64,000 bases of DNA from assembly GCF_900109295.1 (NCBI RefSeq), contig NZ_FOIZ01000002.1, positions 434,001 to 498,000 on the forward strand, read 5' to 3'. Under the pieces are notes generated by a model, which was not told the origin of the DNA, searched no databases, and saw only the letters and a program-made list of their open reading frames with translations. This document shows, one piece after another, positions 8,538 through 16,729 of this stretch. Made by a program: the position numbers and the translations under genes. Every line of letters begins with the position of its first letter. Position 1 is the stretch's first letter. This stretch comes from Cognatiyoonia koreensis (GTDB taxonomy: Bacteria > Pseudomonadota > Alphaproteobacteria > Rhodobacterales > Rhodobacteraceae).

Positions 8538-9544
8538 CGCAGATAGTTCACCAGGCTGAGTTGGGACAATCGTGCTGTCACGGTGTAATGCATCTCCAGC
8601 TGTTGCTGCACATTCTGCAATCGGCTTGCCGTATCGAACGGGTCGGCCGCTGTCAGTTCATTCCTATTGATCTGGAATGCCGTCAGCTGCGCACCATGAG
8701 CGGCGGCGGCTTCGTCCACACTAGCCTGCGCCGCACCAAGGTCGGATCGCATCGCTGTCAGATCATCAGCGGCAGAAAGCATGCGCTGCCCGCTTGTCTG
8801 AACCAGTCCGGCACGGGTACGGTCTGTCAGCCCCACTGTGTTTTCGTCTGCCATTGCCGCAATCGCCGCTCCTTTCAAGAGGGCGACACTTGCGGCGCCG
8901 TCAGCGCGCATGTTCAACGCGATTGTTTTGTCTGCGCTGATGCGCTGCTGCAGTTGCGGGCCGGTATCACCTTGATAGCCAAGCGTCGCAAAACCACCGG
9001 CGGGATCGTCGAACCAGTCATCCACAGCGGCTATGATATCTGCCTGATCGGTCAGCCCGGCAGTGGCCGCGCGCAGCGAGGTCAGCATCTCTTGCGGCGG
9101 GGCAAGCGGATCACGCGCGACGTCTGCACCACCAAAAATCGTTCGCTCACCAAGGCGGCGGTTCAGCTGTGTTGCGATTTCGGTGAACGCGGCTTCCCCT
9201 GCCTTTACCGATGCCTGAATATCGCGCGCTGCAGACTCGGGAGTTATCTGGAGTGCGGTCTCCATGAAATTGCCGCGAATCCGGTCAATCGCGGCAAGCG
9301 TTGTCTGTGCAAATGAAAGCCGCTGTGCAATCTCTGTTCCTGCCTGCTGATACCCTTGCAGCAGGGTGATTTCGCGATCAATGCTCTGCAATTGGCGCAG
9401 ATCACCACCGAGGCTGCGGGTTAGGTCATTCTTGATTTGCGAAGAAAGCTCTCCTGTCAGCACGTTCAAGTCGGTCTTCAGCCGCCCAGTCTGTCTGAGC
9501 GATTGAAAATGTTGCGACATGTCACCGACAGTGTGGATTGGCAT
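8534..9544 (-). CDS. flgL: Flagellar hook-filament junction protein FlgL
   Basis: The 336-residue HAP3 joins hook and filament. It has flagellin-like N-terminal coiled coil (QSLRQTGRLKTDLNVLTGEL) and C-terminal coiled coil (FDTASRLQNVQQQLEMHYTV ... LSQLSLVNYLR). It lies three bases after flgK and overlaps flgI. An internal ATG (MSQHFQ) could be the start, eight residues in. Confidence 0.9.
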   Translation of the reverse strand: MPIHTVGDMSQHFQSLRQTGRLKTDLNVLTGELSSQIKNDLTRSLGGDLRQLQSIDREITLLQGYQQAGTEIAQRLSFAQTTLAAIDRIRGNFMETALQITPESAARDIQASVKAGEAAFTEIATQLNRRLGERTIFGGADVARDPLAPPQEMLTSLRAATAGLTDQADIIAAVDDWFDDPAGGFATLGYQGDTGPQLQQRISADKTIALNMRADGAASVALLKGAAIAAMADENTVGLTDRTRAGLVQTSGQRMLSAADDLTAMRSDLGAAQASVDEAAAAHGAQLTAFQINRNELTAADPFDTASRLQNVQQQLEMHYTVTARLSQLSLVNYLR

Positions 9545-9547
9545 TGA

Positions 9548-10996
9548 TCATATCTCCATCAAGGTGCGCACCATCGCATTGATGGTTTCGATTAGTTTTG
9601 CGTTGGCGGCATAGGATTGCTCGATGCGGATCAGCATTTGCATTTCTTGATCGGTATCGACCCCGTTGCCCAATTCTGCGGCGCGCAGCGTATCCCAACG
9701 CGCTGCCGCGAAAGTAAGTTCATCGTCTGCGCGTAGCCGCTGGGTGCCGATCTCGCTCGCCAGATTTGCGATTTGACCACTGGCAGACCGTGCAGGCAGA
9801 CCTGCCCCCGAACTGCGGGGAGTGTTTAGTGCCGAAAGCCAGCGGTCGATCTGCGCGGGATTCCCAGCAGGACCGGGTGCGGCAGCGCCGATCCCGTCGC
9901 GCAGGCGGGTCACATCGCCACCCTGGCCGGGATCAACCGCCGCGTTGATTTGCAACCGTCCGGCAAGCCCTGTCAGATCGAGCGGATCGAGCGCGCCTCC
10001 CCGGTCAGTCAAAAGCCCGGGTGCCCCCGCAACAAGTGTGGGATCCGTCGCCGGATCGGCAAATCGCGATACGAGATCTTGCGCAACTGTATCTAGTCCT
10101 GCCTGCGCGGCAACGAGTTTGGCATCACGCATCTCAAAAGCGGCCCCGAGCGTGCCGCCGGTGAATTTACCGACCCCATTGCTTGGCGATGCGGGTTGTC
10201 CGTTGAATTCCAGCCCAGAGAGCGCACCGGATCCGAATGTCATGTCAGCGGTGATCGTTGGTGTTGCCGAAAATGAGAACGTGGCTGGCGTACCATCCAG
10301 AAGCTGTGCGCCGGTGGTCGTCATCAAGGCGACCGCGCCACGGTCACGTGGAATTTCCCGGATCGGGACGATTTCAGAGATTTGGTCAATCGCGCGCTGT
10401 CGCGCGTCCTGCAGGGCCGTGGTATCGCCACCTGTTCCGATCGCCCTGCTGATATCCGCGTTCAGCTTTGCGACTTGTCCTAGCGCACTGTTGAGCGTTT
10501 CCACATCGCGCGCGATTTGTGCATCAGAATCCTGCCGCAATGTCTGAACGGTGCCGGTTGCCTGACGCAAACCATCCGCGACATCACCCAGCCGGTTGAC
10601 CGCCATTTGTAGGCGCTGGGGTGACGCAGGATCTGTGCCTGCGCTGACAAGCGCGCTTTCGAATGCATTCAAGCGTCCCGCCAACCCGGCGGGATCACCA
10701 GGCAGGCCAATGGCCCGCTCTACCTGTTGCAGTGTGTTCAGGGTCTGTTGCTGACCCGCAAGTTCAGCATCAGCAAGCCGCCTGTCGCCGATGACCCCGG
10801 CGTCGACAATCCTGCGCACGCCGTCGATCGTCACGCCCGCACCCTTGCCACCCAGATTGGCAGCGGACAGATCGACGACGCGTCGCCCGTAGCCATCCGT
10901 CAAGGCATTTGACAGGTTCGAAGAGACAACTTCGGCCATCCGCGCTGTTGCGGTCAGCCCGCTGATGGCGTTGTTCAAAGATGCGGTGATGCTCAT
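9548..10996 (-). CDS. flgK: Flagellar hook-associated protein FlgK
   Basis: The 482-residue HAP1 is the first hook-filament junction layer. The N-terminus SITASLNNAISGLTATARMA and SNLSNALTDGYGRRVVDLS carry the rod/hook signature. The C-terminus (MLIRIEQSYAANAKLIETIN) carries the matching hook-family motif. The middle is Asp/Gly/Ala-rich and variable. It lies between flgE and flgL on one strand. Confidence 0.95.
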   Translation of the reverse strand: MSITASLNNAISGLTATARMAEVVSSNLSNALTDGYGRRVVDLSAANLGGKGAGVTIDGVRRIVDAGVIGDRRLADAELAGQQQTLNTLQQVERAIGLPGDPAGLAGRLNAFESALVSAGTDPASPQRLQMAVNRLGDVADGLRQATGTVQTLRQDSDAQIARDVETLNSALGQVAKLNADISRAIGTGGDTTALQDARQRAIDQISEIVPIREIPRDRGAVALMTTTGAQLLDGTPATFSFSATPTITADMTFGSGALSGLEFNGQPASPSNGVGKFTGGTLGAAFEMRDAKLVAAQAGLDTVAQDLVSRFADPATDPTLVAGAPGLLTDRGGALDPLDLTGLAGRLQINAAVDPGQGGDVTRLRDGIGAAAPGPAGNPAQIDRWLSALNTPRSSGAGLPARSASGQIANLASEIGTQRLRADDELTFAAARWDTLRAAELGNGVDTDQEMQMLIRIEQSYAANAKLIETINAMVRTLMEI

Positions 10997-11023
10997 GTCT
11001 GTTGTACCTCAAGTCTCGGCTGA

Positions 11024-12334
11024 TTACCGCTTGATATTGGTCGTTTCCTGCAACATCTCGTCGACGGTCTGGATGACCTTCGCGTTCGACGAATAGGCGC
11101 GTTGTGTCTGGATCAGGTCGGTCAGTTCACCGGCAACATCCGTTGTCGATTCCTCGCGGGCGAAACTGATGATGTCACCGGTGGGGCCATCGCCTGCGTC
11201 CCACATGAAGAACGTCCCGCTGTCGGGCGTCACGCGGTAGACCTGACTGTCGAGCGTTTCGAGTCCATTCACATTCGGCACGTCGATCAGCGGAATCTGA
11301 TAGAGTACACGGTTGATCCCGATATCGAACGATGCCCGCACAAAGCCGTTTGCGTCGACTTCGATAGAGGTCAGACTGCCGACCGGTGTGCCATTCTTGG
11401 AAATTGAAACAGGTGCAAACGCATCCGAAAGCTGCGTCAGCCCGTTTGAATCTCCCAGCGCACCGATGTTGATTTCAAGCGGGCCGCCCGCAACATCGAC
11501 TGTGAACGTGCCATCCGTCGGGCTGTATGCGCCGCCGACCGCGCCAGCGGTCACATTTTCCAACGTGCCACCTGCGCCGCGCGCGCCGTTGAATTCAAGT
11601 GTATATTCCCCGATCGAGGCTGTACCGGTCGCGCTGTCGAAAATTGTCATCGTCCAGTCGTTCGTTGCCGGATCGCCCGGCGCAGGCACGGCAGGTGAGA
11701 ACTGTATGTTCAGGTTCGCCGACTTGCCGAGATTGTCGAAGTATTCGATCGAAAGCGTTTCATTTTCGCCGGTCGAAGTATCTTCTGTCGATGTCGCGGG
11801 CAGATTTACCGCAAGATCGAGCCTGGTCGTCGCCTCGCCCGCGAACTGGTTGTTGTTGATCTGGATGGGACGCAATCCATCGGGCGCATCGCGTGGATAC
11901 GGGGGCACCGTGCCATCTGGCAAGGCCGGCCAACCCATCAGGACCAGTCCGGCTTCGCTGCGCAAATACCCTTGGCTATCCGTGCGGAACGATCCCGTCG
12001 TCGCCAGCAACAGCGGGTTGTCACCGTTTCCGACCTGCACCGATGCCTCTGTCGTGACAGGCAGCATACCCCGCCCCCGCACGGCAAGATCCGTCGGGTT
12101 CGATGTCGACACAAGCGAGCCGCGTTCATCAATCAGCCGCTGCGATGTCGTCCGCACGCCACCCGCGGAATAGGCACCGCGATTGCTGGCAATTACCATG
12201 GAATGGAAATCAGTTTCCGCCCGTTTGTAGCCATAGGTAGAGGAATTGGAGATATTGTCGGAGATCGTCGCCAGCCTTGATGCATTCGCCGCAAGACCAG
12301 CAACGCTTGCATTCAGAGAGGAGGAAATCGTCAT
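11024..12334 (-). CDS. flgE: Flagellar hook protein FlgE
   Basis: The 436-residue hook subunit has an N-terminus SSSLNASVAGLAANASRLAT then SDNISNSSTYGYKRAETDF (rod-protein signature), a FlgE D1/D2 body (LSIEYFDNLGKSANLNIQF) and the C-terminal hook motif QRAYSSNAKVIQTVDEML. AAAGG precedes the ATG. A candidate CtrA box lies about 60 bases upstream, in the space after motB. Confidence 0.95.
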   Translation of the reverse strand: MTISSSLNASVAGLAANASRLATISDNISNSSTYGYKRAETDFHSMVIASNRGAYSAGGVRTTSQRLIDERGSLVSTSNPTDLAVRGRGMLPVTTEASVQVGNGDNPLLLATTGSFRTDSQGYLRSEAGLVLMGWPALPDGTVPPYPRDAPDGLRPIQINNNQFAGEATTRLDLAVNLPATSTEDTSTGENETLSIEYFDNLGKSANLNIQFSPAVPAPGDPATNDWTMTIFDSATGTASIGEYTLEFNGARGAGGTLENVTAGAVGGAYSPTDGTFTVDVAGGPLEINIGALGDSNGLTQLSDAFAPVSISKNGTPVGSLTSIEVDANGFVRASFDIGINRVLYQIPLIDVPNVNGLETLDSQVYRVTPDSGTFFMWDAGDGPTGDIISFAREESTTDVAGELTDLIQTQRAYSSNAKVIQTVDEMLQETTNIKR

Positions 12335-12393
12335 ATACAGGGCCTTTCAGCAGCAAACTTTCAATGTCTGAAGAACCGTGTAACGCCCCGCCC

Positions 12394-12408
12394 TTAACGT
12401 CCCCCTAA
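12394..12408. promoter_or_regulatory. Candidate CtrA box upstream of flgE
   Basis: TTAA-CGTCCCC-CTAA fits TTAA-N7-TTAA with one mismatch, the same degeneracy as the box between fliL and fliF. It is in the 82-base space between motB and flgE, so the flgEKLI block probably has its own promoter. Confidence 0.4.
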
Positions 12409-12416
12409 CATCCGAC

Positions 12417-13238
12417 CTAAAGATCAGACCTCAGCACCACGATTTCGATTCGATTGTTTCGAATTGAACTGGAATCACTGACGATCGGGTCGCGGTCGGC
12501 CTCGCCCGTGATCCGTGCAATCCGGTCTGGGTCGAAGGATGCCGCCTCAAGTATCAACCGTGTGCGGGCCGCCCGGCTGGTAGACACATCCCACGCCGGG
12601 TTGCGCAGACGCACGACAGTTTCCGCTTTGACGTGGCCGGATATGGCGACATCGTTGGTCACTGACCCCAGTATGCGGGCGATCATTTCCAGGATCTGCA
12701 CAGTCACGCCTTCGGGCGTATCGGTTGCTCCATAAAACAGCGGCGCGTTGGGCATGTCGAACACCTCGATCACAAGTCCTTCGTCAGTCAGACGGGTTAC
12801 GACATGACGCAGCTGATTGTCGGAAAGCGCGCTTTCGCCGCCAAGGCCCAGAAGGGCCGCTTCGAGATCTTCGAGGCTGGCAGTTTCCTGCGCCGCTGCG
12901 GTCGCGCCGACATCGACGGCTTCATCGCCATCGCGATTTGCGATGCCACCGGTGCCGCTTTGAGCCAGTGTTTCGCGGGTAAAGATGTTGTCGCCGCCAA
13001 AGGCACCTGCCCCACCGCCTGACACACGATTGATCGGAATGGTCGGAGAGAAGTAATCCGCGATGCCCTTGCGCTGTTGTTCGGTCGTTGCGTTCAGAAG
13101 CCACATCAACATGAAAAACGCCATCATCGCCGTGACGAAATCAGCATAAGCGACCTTCCAGGCCCCACCGTGGTGCCCGCCGCCAGCGATGACTTTCTTG
13201 CGTTTGATGATTATCGGTCTGTTGTTGCCTGCTTCCAT
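12417..13238 (-). CDS. motB: Flagellar motor stator protein MotB
   Basis: The 273-residue MotB anchors the stator to peptidoglycan. A basic N-terminus (IIIKRKKV) is followed by the single helix AWKVAYADFVTAMMAFFMLM; Asp33 in YADF is the ion-binding residue. A plug/linker follows, then an OmpA-like C-terminal domain (VAISGHVKAETVVR ... ASFDPDRIARITGEADRDP). The OmpA domain reads H/K where many MotB have TDD, but the fold pattern is intact. It stands alone upstream of flgE. Confidence 0.95.
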   Translation of the reverse strand: MEAGNNRPIIIKRKKVIAGGGHHGGAWKVAYADFVTAMMAFFMLMWLLNATTEQQRKGIADYFSPTIPINRVSGGGAGAFGGDNIFTRETLAQSGTGGIANRDGDEAVDVGATAAAQETASLEDLEAALLGLGGESALSDNQLRHVVTRLTDEGLVIEVFDMPNAPLFYGATDTPEGVTVQILEMIARILGSVTNDVAISGHVKAETVVRLRNPAWDVSTSRAARTRLILEAASFDPDRIARITGEADRDPIVSDSSSIRNNRIEIVVLRSDL

Positions 13239-13323
13239 GTCTTCACCCTCGGTTCACCACCCGCAGATGGGGTTACAGGGTCGAATATGAAAGCAGACTT
13301 AAAGGCCGGATTTACAACGGTTT

Positions 13324-14094
13324 TTACATAATATCAGATAAAATGTAGACTTCGTCCGGACCACAGAATTCAACAAGCTGATAGCCCTTGGATCGCATCA
13401 GTTTCGCGATATCCGTTCCACCTGCGTTGTTTTCGATCGCCCATGCCCCGACGCGGTGATTTTTAAAGGGAAACGCTTCGAGCGCGGCCAGTTCGCCACC
13501 TTCGATGTCCAGTGAAATGAAATCCGGATTCGCAAGGTCTGCCTCCTCAAGGATCGCGGCAAGTGTGCGGGTTTGCACGGTAATCACCTGTTCGGCATGG
13601 CGCGGGTCGGCGCGCACGCGTTCCAGCATCTTGCTGTCGTACTGATCCAGCAGGCCGCTCATCTGCGTGTAACCTTCGGTCACTGCCATGAACTGCGCCT
13701 CACCGTTCTTGTCGGACACGGCATAGGGCAAACAGGGCACGCTGCGCTGGGCCTCGGCCCGCGCACGTTGCACCGCAACCGGTTCGACCATGACACCCGA
13801 CCAATTGCGCCAGCGTTCAAAGAAGAGCGAATTTGATCCGCTCAGTCCGTCATACGCGCCCACATCGACAAAAGTGCCGCCGCGTTTGCCTTTGAAGTAA
13901 CGGTCAACGATCTGGTCCTGACCCGCCTGGCTTGCATAGGGGAAGGCCGGATGCAGCATGCCGCGAACTTCGTGCAGAAGGCGGACGAATGGCGCACGGG
14001 CGCGGGTGTTGTTCTTGTTCAGCGCAGCGACGACTTCACGCTCGGCCTCTTTCAATTGCTTGCGGGCTTCGGCGACTCGTTCTGCTGGGGTCAT
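13324..14094 (-). CDS. FkbM family SAM-dependent methyltransferase
   Basis: The 256-residue protein has a helical N-terminal leader (residues 1-60) and then an FkbM-type domain. The SAM-binding motif is GTFVDVGAYDGLSGSNSLFF, later followed by NPDFISLDIEGGELAALEAF. FkbM proteins O-methylate sugars or polyketide-like acceptors. The ATG overlaps the stop of the DUF6165 gene (ATGA). Being last in a glycan-related operon beside the flagellar genes, methylation of a surface or flagellar glycan is likely but not shown. Confidence 0.85.
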   Translation of the reverse strand: MTPAERVAEARKQLKEAEREVVAALNKNNTRARAPFVRLLHEVRGMLHPAFPYASQAGQDQIVDRYFKGKRGGTFVDVGAYDGLSGSNSLFFERWRNWSGVMVEPVAVQRARAEAQRSVPCLPYAVSDKNGEAQFMAVTEGYTQMSGLLDQYDSKMLERVRADPRHAEQVITVQTRTLAAILEEADLANPDFISLDIEGGELAALEAFPFKNHRVGAWAIENNAGGTDIAKLMRSKGYQLVEFCGPDEVYILSDIM

Positions 14095-14492
14095 GTGGAT
14101 TCGCTATCCTGGTAATATGATTTCTCTTCCACAATATCCGAACCAAGCAAAAGGTTGATCTCTTTCTTGATGCGCGCGCGTTCATCGTTGGTGACATAAA
14201 CCGCGCGCGCCAGACCGATGAACCCCGCGCCGAAATCGCCCCGTGCCTCGCAAGCCCTGATATCGTCTTCGATGACCCACAAGTCGGCATTTATGTCGTA
14301 AAGCTGGTCGGCCAGAGCCGCCAGTGCATCTATATCGGGCAACGCAGCATCAGCGATGCGCTGAAGGACGGCCTGTTCATGCCGGACATTCGCAAGTTTT
14401 GCGTCGTCGGTGATCTTTTCCGACTTCAAACGCAATATCGTCAGCTTGTCGATCAGCTCTCCCGGAGCTGTCGGCACAAGTATTTCCTTCAT
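14091..14492 (-). CDS. DUF6165 family protein
   Basis: The 133-residue protein is predicted helical, beginning MKEILVPTAPGELIDKLTIL. I placed the start at 14492, where GGAGCGGGGAAC precedes the ATG and the ATG overlaps the upstream stop (ATGA); the longer frame would run into the upstream gene. The family often sits beside TPR proteins and glycosyltransferases and has no established function. Here it is between a TPR/glycosyltransferase-like gene and an FkbM methyltransferase. Confidence 0.75.
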   Translation of the reverse strand: MKEILVPTAPGELIDKLTILRLKSEKITDDAKLANVRHEQAVLQRIADAALPDIDALAALADQLYDINADLWVIEDDIRACEARGDFGAGFIGLARAVYVTNDERARIKKEINLLLGSDIVEEKSYYQDSEST

Positions 14493-15847
14493 GTTCCCCG
14501 CTCCAATCGTGACACAAGAGCCGCCTCCACTTCGGCCATGACACCGGACCAGTCGAGGGGAGTTTTCTGCCGAAACAACCGCATTCCAGGATACCACGGG
14601 GTCGTGTCTCCTGCATGCGTGTAGACCCAGAACGGATCCCAATGCAGCACGGTCCAAGTCTCAATGCCCAAAGAGCTTGCCATATGCGCGCTTACCGTAT
14701 CGGAAGTGATGACCAGATCCATTGCCGACATCGTCGCCGCGCAATCAGCAAAATCGCGGTCCGTACTGGCCGTATCCACCATGAAGGCGTCAGAACCGTC
14801 TTCGTAATACGGCGTCAGCAACGGCCCCTTGTAAAGCGAAAACAACTGCACGTCCGGGATATCCACAAGGGGCAGAAAATCGCGATGTGCAAATGATCGG
14901 AACGCGTTGCCCTTGTAGGTAACCGACCCCGCCCAGACGACACCAACCTTGAACGACTTGGCATAAGGGCCGGTGATCTGCGCGGCACGTTCCGTGGCAT
15001 CATCAGGAATGTGTAACTGCGTCGGCGGGGGGATGTCCCGTGACCGGGCAAAATGAACAGCCGCCATATCCATCATGTTGATCCAGTAGTCCGCAGGGTT
15101 TTCGCCTGCGGTTTCTGCTGTCACAAGTTCGATGTCAGGCAGTTTTGAAAAAAGACGCAGCAACGGTTTGTCGACCAGAACACGAACTTTTGCCGCCAGT
15201 TTGGCAAGGGAGGGCAGAAAGCGCATGAACAGGACGGCATCGCCAAAACCCTGTTCTGGCAGCACCAAAAGCGTCTTGTCCGACAGGTCTTGGCCCTGCC
15301 ATTCCGGAAATTTCAGGTTACGGGGGCGCAACTCTCCCGCACGCCAGCGGGCTTTGTAAAGCTCGAAACCTTTGGCGTAATCGCCACGACCCAGATAGGC
15401 AAATGCAAGTTGCATCTGCACCTCGGGGTCATCCGGCAGTATTTTGATAACTTCGCTCAGATGCGCGATCGCGGCATCATAGTCCCCCATGCCACGATAA
15501 CAGCGTCCGATCATGGCAAGGTGGTTGGGATCGTTGGGGACTTCTTCCAGAATCTGACGACGCAACGCGATGGATTCTTCATATTTCCCGATATCGGACA
15601 ACGTGTTCGACAGATTGTTGCGAACGCCTGTGTCCTGCGGACTAAGTGCAAACGCGCGGCGGTGCGACCGAAGGGCCATCCTGTGCCGGTTCGTGCTTCG
15701 GTGCAGAACGCCAAGGTTTGACCAGATGATCCCGTCATGGGGCACTTGTGACAGGTATTCGCCATAAGCACGTCTGGCTGCATCGAATTCACCGGCTTGA
15801 TGGGCGCGGGTCGCTTCGGCTTTGACCTGCTTCAAGGTGCGGGACAC
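14489..15847 (-). CDS. TPR protein with C-terminal glycosyltransferase-like domain
   Basis: The 452-residue protein has four or five tetratricopeptide repeats in the first 170 residues (GIIWSNLGVLHRSTNRHRMA, VRNNLSNTLSDIGKYEESIA, NHLAMIGRCYRGMGDYDAAI). A GT9/GT41-like Rossmann domain follows (KTLLVLPEQGFGDAVLFMRF, FKVGVVWAGS, MDLVITSDTVSAHMASSLG). Such proteins are common beside flagellin or capsule glycosylation genes in roseobacters. The start is a GTG preceded by AAGG at six bases. Its acceptor is unknown. Confidence 0.8.
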   Translation of the reverse strand: MSRTLKQVKAEATRAHQAGEFDAARRAYGEYLSQVPHDGIIWSNLGVLHRSTNRHRMALRSHRRAFALSPQDTGVRNNLSNTLSDIGKYEESIALRRQILEEVPNDPNHLAMIGRCYRGMGDYDAAIAHLSEVIKILPDDPEVQMQLAFAYLGRGDYAKGFELYKARWRAGELRPRNLKFPEWQGQDLSDKTLLVLPEQGFGDAVLFMRFLPSLAKLAAKVRVLVDKPLLRLFSKLPDIELVTAETAGENPADYWINMMDMAAVHFARSRDIPPPTQLHIPDDATERAAQITGPYAKSFKVGVVWAGSVTYKGNAFRSFAHRDFLPLVDIPDVQLFSLYKGPLLTPYYEDGSDAFMVDTASTDRDFADCAATMSAMDLVITSDTVSAHMASSLGIETWTVLHWDPFWVYTHAGDTTPWYPGMRLFRQKTPLDWSGVMAEVEAALVSRLERGT

Positions 15848-15852
15848 GGGCC

Positions 15853-16638
15853 TTACTCGGACCTGATGCGCTTGACCGGAACAACGAGCCTTTCGGGCCG
15901 CGCCTTTTCTGCGGCCTCAAACAGCGAAAAGGTCTGGTTTACATAATTCACTGCGCCAGAAATATGTTCCATGTAGTCGTTCAGCTCATCAGTCACTTCG
16001 ACCTCGCTGACAACGACACTCCGGTCCTGCGGCATGACTTCGAATTGCGCATAGAACAGCGGATCACCACGATTGACCTTAAGCGCCTTCGTGGTGTCAT
16101 GCCATTCAAACGCCCACATCAATGGACGCGGCCAGACGTTGATCGGGAAGCGCCCGCCGAAGATCGTGCCGGGGAACGGCGTCTTCTGATAGTGCATGAA
16201 CGGCGCGACCTGATTGATATAAACCGGCTCATCGGCGATGAAGACATAGGGCAATTCCAGTTGCACTGTCGGAATGCCGGGATAGCGCCATTCGTGTTCG
16301 GCGGTGACATGCAGTTTGTCGCGCAGCTTGCCTGCGCGAATGCCGCTCATGTCGCCGTTGAGGTTACGCAGGGCCGGACGCCCTTCCTTGTCGCGCACGA
16401 ATTCAAGGTTGAGATCGAACGGACAGCGGATCATGAAATACCGGCTTTCCAAATTGATCACCGCGGGACAACGCGACGCCGATTTGGCGTGCTTCTTGTT
16501 CATATCCGCAGATCGCACGCGTTCTGGCGGGAAATAGACCACGCCGGCCTTTTTGATATTCAGGAACCAGCCGACCTGGACAGGGCCCGACCCCGCGGTC
16601 GTCCCTTCGGTGTTTTCAAAGCTCACTGACAAATGCAT
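15853..16638 (-). CDS. Conserved hypothetical protein of the glycan block
   Basis: The 261-residue soluble protein has no signal peptide. It opens MHLSVSFENTEGTTAGSGPV and contains WFLNIKKAGVVYFPPE, a long aromatic/proline-rich middle (GTIFGGRFPINVWPRPLMW) and a charged helical C-terminus ending VPVKRIRSE. I recognise no catalytic motif. AAGG precedes the ATG. It is five bases upstream of the TPR/glycosyltransferase-like gene, so it shares its operon and perhaps its pathway. Confidence 0.65.
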   Translation of the reverse strand: MHLSVSFENTEGTTAGSGPVQVGWFLNIKKAGVVYFPPERVRSADMNKKHAKSASRCPAVINLESRYFMIRCPFDLNLEFVRDKEGRPALRNLNGDMSGIRAGKLRDKLHVTAEHEWRYPGIPTVQLELPYVFIADEPVYINQVAPFMHYQKTPFPGTIFGGRFPINVWPRPLMWAFEWHDTTKALKVNRGDPLFYAQFEVMPQDRSVVVSEVEVTDELNDYMEHISGAVNYVNQTFSLFEAAEKARPERLVVPVKRIRSE

Positions 16639-16729
16639 TTAACTAACCTTTTCACACGACAGGCCCTATTCTTGCGCAGCCCAGCAAAAACAAAAGTCCC
16701 CGGCAGGGCAAGAGCATAGAATTCAGGCG

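Noticed and set aside
9822..10547. Long plus-strand frame antisense to flgK
   Set aside because: Ser/Pro/Ala-rich shadow of flgK, no motif, no ribosome site.
11313..12173. 286-codon plus-strand frame antisense to flgE
   Set aside because: Mirror of flgE codon periodicity; no start signal.
15964..16629. 221-codon plus-strand frame antisense to the unknown gene of the glycan block
   Set aside because: His/Asp/Arg-rich shadow; the minus-strand frame has better composition, start and neighbours.
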